In this document: positions 1 to 5,964 of the stretch, piece after piece
How the letters are laid out: every line of letters begins with the position of its first letter
Position numbering within the stretch: the first letter of the stretch is position 1
Notes under the pieces: generated by a model
Database searches by the model: none
What the model saw: only the letters and a program-made list of their open reading frames with translations
What the model was told of the DNA's origin: nothing
Source: an uncultured Clostridia bacterium
GTDB lineage: Bacteria > Bacillota_A > Clostridia > Oscillospirales > Oscillospiraceae
Reading direction: 5' to 3'
Length of the DNA stretch: 9,707 bases
NCBI GenBank assembly: GCA_946410505.1
Contig: CAMKAP010000062.1
Coordinates: 1 to 9,707, forward strand
Translations under genes and position numbers: made by a program

Positions 1-54
1 AGACCCTTCAGGTCGCCTAATTCAATTAATGTCTAACTTTTGGGGTTCACTTCA
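1..54 (+). mobile_element. Right end of an IS3-family insertion sequence (partial, cut by window edge)
   Basis: Positions 30-54 begin TGTCTAACTTTTGGGG and end in CA. This has the form of the terminal inverted repeat of IS150-group IS3 elements, which on the other strand starts TG, has a run of C followed by AAAAGTT, and then GGACA or AGACA. The frame open from base 1 encodes RPFRSPNSINV and stops with TAA at 34-36, inside the repeat, as IS3 orfB genes often do. I therefore read bases 1-36 as the last codons of an orfB transposase. The element would extend leftwards out of the window and end 23 bp from the stop codon of the neighbouring reductase gene. The family is assigned from memory of the terminus pattern, and no other end or target duplication can be seen here. 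Confidence 0.45.
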
Positions 55-77
55 TCCGTCTCCGATGTTTTTTTGCT

Positions 78-839
78 TTATTCGATGCCCTGCTGGCGGC
101 ACCAGATGTCCATGACCCACTGTACGGGCAGGTGCTTGACCAGCGCCACCTGACGGCGGACGGGGCTGCCCAGAATGGAAACGGTCTTTTTCTTTTTCAG
201 GTCCGCCATGGCCTGGGCGGCCACCTCGTCCGGGCCGTACCAACGGTCCACATAGCGGATATACGCGTCGTGCTGGGCGTGCTGCTGAAACTCCGTCTTG
301 ATCCAGCCAGGGCAGACGCACATCACATGCACGCCCCGGGGCCGCAGCTCCCGCCCCAGCGCCCGGGACAGGGAGAGCACATAGCTCTTGCTGGCGCCGT
401 ACACAGCCTGATACGGCACCGGCTGCCAGGCGGAGTTGGAGCCCATGTTGACAATGGCGGCGCCCGGACCCATATAGGGCAGGCTCACGTGGCACATGGC
501 GGTGAGCGCCAGGGCGTTGAGCCGGGCGCTGGAGAGCTGACGCTGCAGGTCCTTCTCCGCAAAGGGGCCGAAAACCCCGCAGCCGGCGGCGTTGATGAGA
601 AGGCCAAGCTCCGGCTTCTCCTGCGCAAGCAGCGCGGCGTATTCCTCCACGGCCCGCTCCTCCGAAAGGTCCAGCGTCAGCGGGCGGATGCGGCTGCGGC
701 ACTTTCCGGCCAGCTCCTCCAGCCGGTCCCGCCGCCGGGCGATGACCCAGATCTCGTCAAACTCCATTTCCCGATCAACGGCATAGACAAATTCACGCCC
801 GATTCCGGCGGACGCTCCGGTGATTACGGCAATACGCAT
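78..839 (-). CDS. Short-chain dehydrogenase/reductase (SDR) family oxidoreductase
   Basis: This is a 253-aa classical SDR, the usual length for the family, and should be a cytosolic NAD(P)-dependent oxidoreductase. The Rossmann dinucleotide motif TGASAGIG is at residues 7-14 and NAAG at 83-86. The catalytic set is N108, S134, Y147 and K151 (YGASK), and PGWIKTEF at 177-184 follows. Arg residues 35-37 after the second strand suggest a preference for NADP(H). Overall it resembles the DltE/YqjQ-like, short-substrate-unspecified branch, and I cannot name the substrate. The start is well supported: AGGAGGAG lies just upstream (845-852) and a promoter-like pair is at 875-903. It is transcribed alone, away from the hairpin element. 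No hairpin terminator is seen after the stop; the probable IS end begins 23 bp downstream and may have replaced it. Confidence 0.93.
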   Translation of the reverse strand: MRIAVITGASAGIGREFVYAVDREMEFDEIWVIARRRDRLEELAGKCRSRIRPLTLDLSEERAVEEYAALLAQEKPELGLLINAAGCGVFGPFAEKDLQRQLSSARLNALALTAMCHVSLPYMGPGAAIVNMGSNSAWQPVPYQAVYGASKSYVLSLSRALGRELRPRGVHVMCVCPGWIKTEFQQHAQHDAYIRYVDRWYGPDEVAAQAMADLKKKKTVSILGSPVRRQVALVKHLPVQWVMDIWCRQQGIE

Positions 840-874
840 GTGCTCTCCTCCTGTAATCGGCTTAACGGTTCTTT

Positions 875-903
875 ATTGTATCACGCAACGCCGGCAGGAG
901 CAA
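875..903 (-). promoter_or_regulatory. Sigma-A-type promoter of the SDR gene
   Basis: On the minus strand TTGCTC (898-903) is followed after 17 bp by TACAAT (875-880). This is a reasonable match to TTGACA/TATAAT, placed 36 bp before the start codon and ahead of the AGGAGGAG ribosome binding site at 845-852. Confidence 0.5.
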
Positions 904-974
904 GGTACAAAGCGGCCGTCTCTGCGCTGTGGGGAAGACGAAAAAACAGCATTTCCCTTCTCTGCCCGGCATGA

Positions 975-1180
975 TATAATGATCATCGGATAGCGAAATC
1001 AATCGAAGATTCGATTGATTTCGCTGCCAAACGACAAGTTTGGCAGCGAATGATTCTAAAAATCATTCGCCCGATGCTCATTGCAATGAGTATATGGCAA
1101 AACAGCTTTGCTGTTTTGCTGCGCAGCAAAGCTGCGCGGCGAAAAGCTCTTTCGCTTTTCGCCATCCTATAATCATTATA
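975..1180. repeat. MITE-like element made of seven consecutive hairpins
   Basis: A 206-bp element is bounded by terminal inverted repeats: 975-998 matches the reverse complement of 1157-1180 at 21 of 24 positions, both ends starting TATAATGAT. Inside are perfect palindromes laid end to end. They are 993-1007/1010-1024 (15-bp arms), 1020-1032/1038-1050 (13), 1046-1055/1061-1070 (10), 1077-1090 (14-bp palindrome with no spacer), 1097-1106/1110-1119 (10), 1121-1127/1131-1137 (7) and 1138-1147/1154-1163 (10). Several neighbours share arm bases, so alternative pairings exist. Short open frames cross it on both strands, but they follow from the palindromes and lack plausible ribosome binding sites. 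The rest of the gene-free 840-1263 stretch holds the SDR promoter on the left. On the right, 1181-1250 is AT-rich and then mixed sequence with no clear promoter. The ends abut TA-rich DNA, which fits TA-targeted MITEs, but no duplication is proven. Confidence 0.8.
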
Positions 1181-1263
1181 ATAAATAATATGCAAATACG
1201 CAATTCAAACAATCGGCCGCGCGAAAAACGAGCCCTTCGTGGCCTTTAGTGGAGGGATAAAGC

Positions 1264-1920
1264 ATGAACATCGGACTGTACATCGGCAGACTCCTTACCC
1301 ATCCGGGCAAGCCGGACCGGAACAAGCGGCGGATCGCCTGCATCGGCGACAGCATCACCTTCGGCGCGGGCGTGGCGCAGACGAGGCAGCGGGACGCCTG
1401 GCCTTTCGTCTGGCAGCGCAGCCTGGGCGGCATCTTCCAGGTGCTCAACTACGGTGTTTCCGGCGCGACGCTGCAGCGGGAGGGCGATTTTCCCTACCAT
1501 CGGGTCGGATTTCTGAAGCACCTGAAGAAAGCCCGTCCGGAGCTGATCGTACTGATGCTGGGCACCAACGACGCCAAGCCCTACAACTGGGATGCGGCGC
1601 GGTTCAAGCGGGAATATGAAGAGTTCGTGTGGGAGCTGATCGCCCTGCCCTGGCCCCATCGGATCGTTCTCATGACGCCGCCGATGGCCTTTCCGGAAGA
1701 GCACAGCGGCATCATCGCCTTTGACATTGAAAACCTTCCCATTCGGGACGTGATCCGGCCCCTGGTGCGCGCTCTCGGCAAGCAGTATGGGCTGCAGGTG
1801 CTGGACCTCTATGCGCTGACCCGGAACCACCCCGAATATTTTGTTGACGGCGTGCACCCCAACCAAAACGGCAACCGCGTCATCGCGGAGCATCTTTCGC
1901 AAGAGCTGGCGCTGCGCTGA
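1264..1920 (+). CDS. SGNH/GDSL-type hydrolase (esterase/lipase family)
   Basis: This 218-aa protein has the full set of SGNH hydrolase blocks. GDS at 28-30 (S30 nucleophile) lies in IACIGDSITFGAG, YGVSGATL at 63-70 supplies the block II glycine, GTND at 100-103 gives N102, and DGVHPN at 195-200 gives D195 and H198 to complete the triad. No signal peptide or membrane segment is present, so it is probably cytoplasmic. Such enzymes cleave acyl, acetyl or other ester bonds on lipids, sugars or small molecules; the substrate cannot be read from the sequence, though a sugar or acyl deacetylase role is common for this size. The start is supported by GGAGGG at 1251-1256, 7 nt before ATG. It is a single gene downstream of the multi-hairpin element and converges on glyA. 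No convincing promoter was found between 1181 and 1250. Confidence 0.9.
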   Translation: MNIGLYIGRLLTHPGKPDRNKRRIACIGDSITFGAGVAQTRQRDAWPFVWQRSLGGIFQVLNYGVSGATLQREGDFPYHRVGFLKHLKKARPELIVLMLGTNDAKPYNWDAARFKREYEEFVWELIALPWPHRIVLMTPPMAFPEEHSGIIAFDIENLPIRDVIRPLVRALGKQYGLQVLDLYALTRNHPEYFVDGVHPNQNGNRVIAEHLSQELALR

Positions 1921-2048
1921 AAACAGCAGAGGTCGCGGCCTGCTTTCCGCCGTTTCCAACGGCTGCGCCGCAAAGCCGGGAAACCTGAGCTGAGCGCGAA
2001 AGGCTGATCCGCCTTTTCCCACTATATATAGATATAGGAAAATGTCCG

Positions 2049-2092
2049 CATAGAAAAGCATCCGCAGCTTTCGCTGCGGATGCTTTTCTATG
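2049..2092. terminator. Bidirectional intrinsic terminator between the GDSL hydrolase gene and glyA
   Basis: A perfect 20-bp stem (2049-2068 with 2073-2092) closes a 4-nt TTTC loop. The arm atagaaaagcatccgcagc carries an A-run on one side and a T-run on the other, so it can end transcription from both strands. It sits 8 bp beyond the glyA stop and about 130 bp after the hydrolase stop. A smaller 6-bp hairpin lies at 1949-1963; nothing else is recognisable in 1921-2048. Confidence 0.85.
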
Positions 2093-2100
2093 GATAGCGT

Positions 2101-3342
2101 TTACATTTCGGGGTAGAGGGGGAAGCGGCGCGTCATCTCAATGACCTGCTCCCGCACTTCGGGCACGGCGCTCTCGCCCTCCTCGATCAGGCGGGCGATG
2201 AAGCCGCCGATCTGCCGCATCTCCTCCTCCTTCAGCCCGCGGCTGGTGACGGCCGGGCTGCCAAATCGCATGCCGGAGGTCAGCTTCACGGACTGGGTGT
2301 CGAAGGGGATGGTGTTCTTGTTGGCGGTGATGTTGGCCGCGTCCAGCAGATCCTGCACCTCGGCGCCGGTCTTGCCCTTGCTCATCACGTCGGCCAGCAT
2401 CAGATGGTTGTCTGTGCCGCCGGAGACAAGACGCACGCCGTTATTCTGCAGGGATTCGGCCAGCGCGGCGGCGTTTTTGACCACCTGGCTCTGGTAGGCC
2501 TTGAATTCCGGCTGCAGCGCCTCGCCGAAGCAGACGGCCTTGGCGGCGATGATGTGCATCAGGGGGCCGCCCTGGGTACCGGGGAAGACGGCGGAATTGA
2601 TCTTCTTCTTCAGCTCCTCCGTGCAGAGGATCAGAGCGCCGCGAGGGCCGCGCAGCGTCTTGTGGGTGGTGGTGGTGACCACATGGGCATAGGGCACCGG
2701 GTTCGGATGCACGCCCGCGGCCACAAGGCCAGCCACATGGGCCATGTCCACCATCAGGTAGGCGCCCACGGAATCGGCGATCTCGCGCATCCGCTTGAAG
2801 TCGATGAACCGGGGATAGGCGCTGGCGCCGGCGATGATGATCTTCGGCTTCACTTCCTCGGCCCGCTGCTGCACCGTGTCGTAGTTGATGGTCTCGGTCT
2901 CGGGGTCCACGCCGTAAAACTGAGCGTCAAAATACTTGCCGGAAATGGATGCTTTGGAGCCGTGGGTCAGATGGCCGCCGTGGCTCAGATCCATACCCAG
3001 GATGGTATCGCCCGGCTTGAGCAGGGCAAGGTACACAGCCACGTTGGCCTGGGAGCCCGAGTGGGGCTGCACATTGGCATGCTCTGCGCCGAAGAGCTTC
3101 TTGGCCCGCTCGATGGCGAGCGTTTCCACCTCGTCCACATACTGGCAGCCGCCGTAGTAGCGGGCGGCGGGGTAGCCCTCGGCGTACTTGTTGGTCAGAT
3201 GGCTGCCCATGGCCTGCATGACAGCCTCACTCACAAAGTTTTCCGAGGCGATCAGCTCCAGGTGGTCGCGCTGGCGCTGCAGCTCCCGCATCATGGATTC
3301 GTAGACCTCCGGGTCCTGCCGTTTGATCAGTTCATAGCTCAT
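2101..3342 (-). CDS. glyA: Serine hydroxymethyltransferase
   Basis: GlyA is a PLP enzyme that converts serine and tetrahydrofolate into glycine and 5,10-methylene-tetrahydrofolate, the main source of one-carbon units; it acts in the cytosol as a homodimer or tetramer. The 413-aa length matches bacterial GlyA. Visible hallmarks are LIASENFVS near residues 30-38, [13 protein letters not shown] at 53-65, HSGSQAN at 94-100, the [10 protein letters not shown] block at 197-206 with the PLP-binding aspartate, and [13 protein letters not shown] at 223-235 with the Schiff-base lysine K228. No residue looks missing. The start has GGAGGG (3351-3356) 8 nt upstream and a very good promoter at 3375-3403. 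It is monocistronic here and divergent from the EEP-fold gene. Confidence 0.98.
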   Translation of the reverse strand: MSYELIKRQDPEVYESMMRELQRQRDHLELIASENFVSEAVMQAMGSHLTNKYAEGYPAARYYGGCQYVDEVETLAIERAKKLFGAEHANVQPHSGSQANVAVYLALLKPGDTILGMDLSHGGHLTHGSKASISGKYFDAQFYGVDPETETINYDTVQQRAEEVKPKIIIAGASAYPRFIDFKRMREIADSVGAYLMVDMAHVAGLVAAGVHPNPVPYAHVVTTTTHKTLRGPRGALILCTEELKKKINSAVFPGTQGGPLMHIIAAKAVCFGEALQPEFKAYQSQVVKNAAALAESLQNNGVRLVSGGTDNHLMLADVMSKGKTGAEVQDLLDAANITANKNTIPFDTQSVKLTSGMRFGSPAVTSRGLKEEEMRQIGGFIARLIEEGESAVPEVREQVIEMTRRFPLYPEM

Positions 3343-3374
3343 GAAAACAGCCCTCCGTTTTTCTTTTTCGATTC

Positions 3375-3403
3375 ATTATACCCTCTTTCCCCTTTTCTTA
3401 CAA
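3375..3403 (-). promoter_or_regulatory. Sigma-A promoter of glyA
   Basis: On the minus strand TTGTAA (3398-3403) and a perfect TATAAT (3375-3380) are separated by exactly 17 bp, 32 bp before the glyA ATG. No riboswitch-like leader fits in the short space, so regulation, if any, would be at the promoter. Confidence 0.75.
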
Positions 3404-3427
3404 TCCGGCAAGTTTGACGAATATTGC

Positions 3428-3456
3428 TTGATGCTTTCGTGGAAAGATGATACAAT
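3428..3456 (+). promoter_or_regulatory. Sigma-A-type promoter of the EEP-fold gene
   Basis: TTGATG (3428-3433) and TACAAT (3451-3456) are spaced by 17 bp, 33 bp ahead of the preferred start codon at 3490. It is divergent from the glyA promoter with about 25 bp between the -35 boxes, so the two could share a regulator. Confidence 0.5.
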
Positions 3457-3476
3457 CCATGTATGATACAAAAAGT

Positions 3477-3481
3477 GGAGG
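3477..3481 (+). promoter_or_regulatory. Ribosome binding site that decides the EEP-fold protein start
   Basis: GGAGG lies 8 nt before ATG at 3490, whereas the in-frame ATG at 3463 has no such site and falls about 7 bp after the -10 box. The site overlaps a small inverted repeat (gtgga 3475-3479 with tccac 3484-3488) that could partly hide it in mRNA. Confidence 0.7.
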
Positions 3482-3489
3482 TATCCACC

Positions 3490-4548
3490 ATGAAAAAGCT
3501 TCTGAAAGTCCTGCTGCTCCTGCTTCTGGTGCTCGTGCTGGCCGTGGGCGGCCTCTTCGGTTTTTTGACCGTGACGGAGTTCAAGCCCGCGCCCACGGAG
3601 GCGCTGAGCTTCTTTGACATGCCCGCGCAGCCGCTTCCCGCTCTCAAGGAGGGGCAGAATCTGCGCATTCTCTCCTGGAACATCGGCTACGCAGGTCTCG
3701 GCGCGGAGTCCGACTTCTTCATGGACGGCGGGCAGAACTCCATGTCCGCCGACAAGCTTACGGTTCAGCGCTACCTGGCCGGCATCGGCGCGCAGCTGGG
3801 CGTGGGCGATTACGACATGGTCATCCTCCAGGAGGTGGATACCGACTCGAAGCGCACTTACGGCATCAACGAGACGGAGATGCTCTCCATCGGCCAGTCC
3901 GTCCATGCGCTCAATTACTCCTGCCCCTTTGTGCCCATCCCCTGGCCTCCCATCGGCAAGGTGCACAGCGGCCTGATGACCAGCTCCGAATACCGGATCG
4001 ACGAGGCCGAACGCGTCTCCCTCCCCTGCCCCTTCTCCTGGCCGCTGAGCACCGCCAATCTCAAGCGCTGCCTGCTGGTCAGCCGCCTGCCCGTTGAAGG
4101 GAGTGGGAAGGAGCTTGTGCTCGTAAACCTCCACCTCGAGGCATATGATGACAACACGGGCAAGATCGCCCAGACCCGGCAGCTGATGGATCTGCTGCGG
4201 GAGGAATACGAAAAGGGCAACTACGTGATCGCGGGCGGCGACTTCAACCAGACCTTCCCGGGCTCGCTGGACGTGTTCCCGATGATCGACCCCGAATACT
4301 GGCAGCCAGGCGTGCTGGAGAATGAGGCGCTGCCGGAGGGCTTCTCCTATGTCTATGACCTGCAGACGCCAAGCTGCCGTCTGCTCAACCAGCCCTATGA
4401 TCCCGTCGACACGGCCCACACCCAGTATTACATCATCGACGGCTTCCTCGTATCCGACAATGTGACGGTCAATTCCGCCGAGACGCTGGATCTGGGCTTT
4501 GAAAACTCCGACCACAACCCGGTATCTCTGAATGTGGCGCTCGGTTGA
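3490..4548 (+). CDS. Membrane-anchored endonuclease/exonuclease/phosphatase (EEP) family protein
   Basis: This 352-aa protein starts MKKLLKVLLLLLLVLVLAVG, a Lys-rich tip and a hydrophobic helix to about residue 28. That makes it an uncleaved signal-anchor or signal-peptide protein with the catalytic domain outside the cytoplasm. The DNase I-like EEP fold is complete: ILSWNIG at 60-66 (N64), VILQEVD at 111-117 (metal-binding E115), VNLHLE at 212-217 (H215), AGGDFN at 248-253 (D251, N253), IIDGFLVSDNV at 315-325 and SDHNPV at 340-345 (D341, H342). Members hydrolyse phosphodiester or phosphomonoester bonds in nucleic acids, phosphoinositides or sphingomyelin. The substrate is unknown here, but an extracytoplasmic nuclease or lipid phosphodiesterase is likely. 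The start at 3490 is chosen over 3463 because of its GGAGG and because the Lys-rich signal begins there. It has its own promoter and no partner gene. Confidence 0.88.
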   Translation: MKKLLKVLLLLLLVLVLAVGGLFGFLTVTEFKPAPTEALSFFDMPAQPLPALKEGQNLRILSWNIGYAGLGAESDFFMDGGQNSMSADKLTVQRYLAGIGAQLGVGDYDMVILQEVDTDSKRTYGINETEMLSIGQSVHALNYSCPFVPIPWPPIGKVHSGLMTSSEYRIDEAERVSLPCPFSWPLSTANLKRCLLVSRLPVEGSGKELVLVNLHLEAYDDNTGKIAQTRQLMDLLREEYEKGNYVIAGGDFNQTFPGSLDVFPMIDPEYWQPGVLENEALPEGFSYVYDLQTPSCRLLNQPYDPVDTAHTQYYIIDGFLVSDNVTVNSAETLDLGFENSDHNPVSLNVALG

Positions 4549-4574
4549 CCGGCAGTCCGGCTGTATCAAAACAT

Positions 4575-4635
4575 AAAGTGCAGGGACGATGTGACATTTT
4601 TGTCTAAAATGTCTATACATCGTCCCTGTCGCTTT
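4575..4635. repeat. Bulged hairpin element downstream of the EEP-fold gene
   Basis: cagggacgatgt (4581-4592) pairs with 4617-4628, and gacatttt (4593-4600) pairs with 4606-4613, leaving a 3-nt bulge (4614-4616) and a 5-nt loop. A weaker outer extension, aaagtg 4575-4580 against cgcttt 4630-4635, continues past one unpaired base with one G-U pair. There is no T-run immediately after the stem on the plus strand, so it is a poor classical terminator, though it may still end the EEP transcript. Its form suggests a dispersed intergenic repeat; copy number cannot be judged from one window. Confidence 0.65.
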
Positions 4636-4676
4636 GCATAAAAGGAGTTTAAAAATTTTTGACGATTTCGATGAAA

Positions 4677-4699
4677 TTCGGGAGGGAGTCGCCCCCGAA
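4677..4699 (+). promoter_or_regulatory. Inverted repeat abutting the dehydratase promoter
   Basis: ttcggg (4677-4682) and cccgaa (4694-4699) form a 6-bp stem with an 11-nt, partly self-pairing loop, ending one base before the proposed -35 box. It could be an operator for a dimeric regulator or a weak upstream terminator. No regulator gene is adjacent. Confidence 0.3.
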
Positions 4700-4700
4700 C

Positions 4701-4729
4701 TTGATTTTGCCCCGGTGTATTGATAAACT
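4701..4729 (+). promoter_or_regulatory. Probable promoter of the dehydratase operon
   Basis: TTGATT (4701-4706) is followed after 17 bp by TAAACT (4724-4729), preceded by TGA, which supplies an extended -10 TGN. The start codon at 4765 is 35 bp further on. The in-frame TTG at 4720 would lie inside this promoter, another reason to reject it as the start. Confidence 0.45.
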
Positions 4730-4764
4730 GTAAACAGGTACTTTATTTTGGAAAGAGGGATCAA

Positions 4765-5964
4765 ATGAGAGACCTGAAACATCTGATTTATTTTGAAAAC
4801 CTCCTGCAGGAGGCCAACAACGCGCTGATCGTTCAGGCCAAGAACGACGGCAAGATCTGCGTCGCCTACACCTGTGAAAACGTACCCGAACCCCTGCTGA
4901 ACCTGGGGGACTGCTGCTCCATCCGTCTCTTTGCGCCCCATACCGGCTCCATGGATATCGCCACCTATTACATGACGAACCTTCTGTGCGAGCCCAGCCG
5001 CGCCCTGCTCGAGCGCGCCATCGAAGGCGGCTTCAACTTTGCCGACTGCGTCATCACGCCCGACGGCTGCACCATGATGAACCGCGCGGTGGAGAACATG
5101 GAGCTGCTGCACACCATGGGCGAGGGCAATCCCAAGTTCTTCCATGAGTACATGGAGATCGCCTTCAAGAACACCGACAGCGATGTGGACCTGGCTGTGC
5201 TGCAGTGCACAAACCACATCCTCAATCCCCTCAAGAAAAACTACGGCGTAGACGTGTCAGACGCCGCCATCCGCGAAGCTGTGGAACGGCACAACCGGCT
5301 CTGCCGCCTGATCCGCGCCATCGGCGAGTTCCGCAAGGGCGACAGGCCCCGCATCACCGGCTACGAGTTCCACGTGCTGTGCCTGGCAAGCTACGTATGT
5401 CCCAAGTACCTGATCCTCGACAAGCTGGAGGAGACCCTGGAAGAGCTCAAGACCCGCGAGCCGGACGAAAAGGAGTACCGCGCCCGCCTGCTGGTGGTCG
5501 GCTCCGAGCTGGACGACTCCGACCTCATCAAGCTCATTGAGGAGCAGGGCGCTCTCGTCTGCTGCGACCGCTTCTGCTTCGGCTCCTACCCCGGGCGCGA
5601 GGAGATCGTCCTCAAAGACGAGGAGGATGCGCTCACCCAGGTCTGCCGCCACTACATCCGCAATTGCCAGTGTCCGCGCATGATGAGCATGGACAAGGTT
5701 TACGGCCGCAAGCAGTATGTGGCCGATCTGGCCCGCGAGTACGGCGCCGACGGCATCATCTATGAGCAGGTCAAGTTCTGCGACCCCTGGGCCTATGAGA
5801 GAACGCTTGGCGCTTCCATGCTGAACAAGGACTTCGGCTATCCCGTCCTGTCCGTCGACCGCCCCTACAACATTGCCTCCTCCGCCGGTCAGATGCGCAC
5901 CCGCGTGCAGGCCTTCGTGGAGAGCATTGAGATCAAGAAGATTCAGAGAGGTGAGCAGGCATGA
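4765..5964 (+). CDS. 2-hydroxyacyl-CoA dehydratase family subunit (HgdB/FldC/HadC-like)
   Basis: This 399-aa protein belongs to the Fe-S 2-hydroxyacyl-CoA dehydratase family, whose heterodimers remove water from (R)-2-hydroxyacyl-CoAs by a ketyl-radical mechanism after one-electron activation. Three cysteines sit where the [4Fe-4S] ligands are expected: C37 in YTCENVPEPLL, C102 in ITPDGCTMMNR and C339 in VKFCDPWAYE. The C-terminal block VLSVDRPYNIASSAGQMRTR (361-380) followed by VQAFVE matches the family's iPvL...GQ.rTR..Af.E signature. It is unusually cysteine-rich (18 Cys), including CC pairs at 50-51 and 266-267. The start at 4765 has AGAGGG at 4754-4759 and replaces a longer TTG-initiated frame from 4720 that has no ribosome binding site. 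The gene overlaps the next subunit by ATGA. Codons end overwhelmingly in C or G, which fits high expression. The substrate is unknown. Confidence 0.88.
   Translation: MRDLKHLIYFENLLQEANNALIVQAKNDGKICVAYTCENVPEPLLNLGDCCSIRLFAPHTGSMDIATYYMTNLLCEPSRALLERAIEGGFNFADCVITPDGCTMMNRAVENMELLHTMGEGNPKFFHEYMEIAFKNTDSDVDLAVLQCTNHILNPLKKNYGVDVSDAAIREAVERHNRLCRLIRAIGEFRKGDRPRITGYEFHVLCLASYVCPKYLILDKLEETLEELKTREPDEKEYRARLLVVGSELDDSDLIKLIEEQGALVCCDRFCFGSYPGREEIVLKDEEDALTQVCRHYIRNCQCPRMMSMDKVYGRKQYVADLAREYGADGIIYEQVKFCDPWAYERTLGASMLNKDFGYPVLSVDRPYNIASSAGQMRTRVQAFVESIEIKKIQRGEQA

Noticed and set aside
132..974. Plus-strand open frame of 280 codons opposite the SDR gene
   Set aside because: Low-complexity, His/Gly/Ala/Arg-rich translation; the minus-strand SDR is complete and has a ribosome binding site and promoter.
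993..1163. CRISPR array reading of the repeated palindromes
   Set aside because: The units differ in sequence and length and there are no regular spacers; they are distinct hairpins.
983..1249. Short open frames on both strands across the multi-hairpin element (about 70 aa each)
   Set aside because: They arise because palindromes read similarly on both strands; neither has a convincing ribosome binding site, and the peptides merely mirror the inverted repeats.
2404..3417. Plus-strand open frame opposite glyA
   Set aside because: glyA on the minus strand has every family motif and a strong promoter; this frame is its shadow.
4671..4733. Possible 20-aa leader peptide upstream of the dehydratase operon
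   Set aside because: The only ribosome-binding-like sequence (aaggag at 4642-4647) is too far away, and the frame runs across the proposed promoter.
4720..4764. TTG-initiated 15-residue extension of the first dehydratase subunit
   Set aside because: No ribosome binding site; it overlaps the proposed promoter, and the family alignment begins after the ATG at 4765.
3376..5217. Long minus-strand open frame of 613 codons
   Set aside because: It runs antisense through the EEP gene, the intergenic hairpin and part of the dehydratase gene. It has no ribosome binding site or recognisable motif, and reflects the C/G-rich third positions of the real genes.
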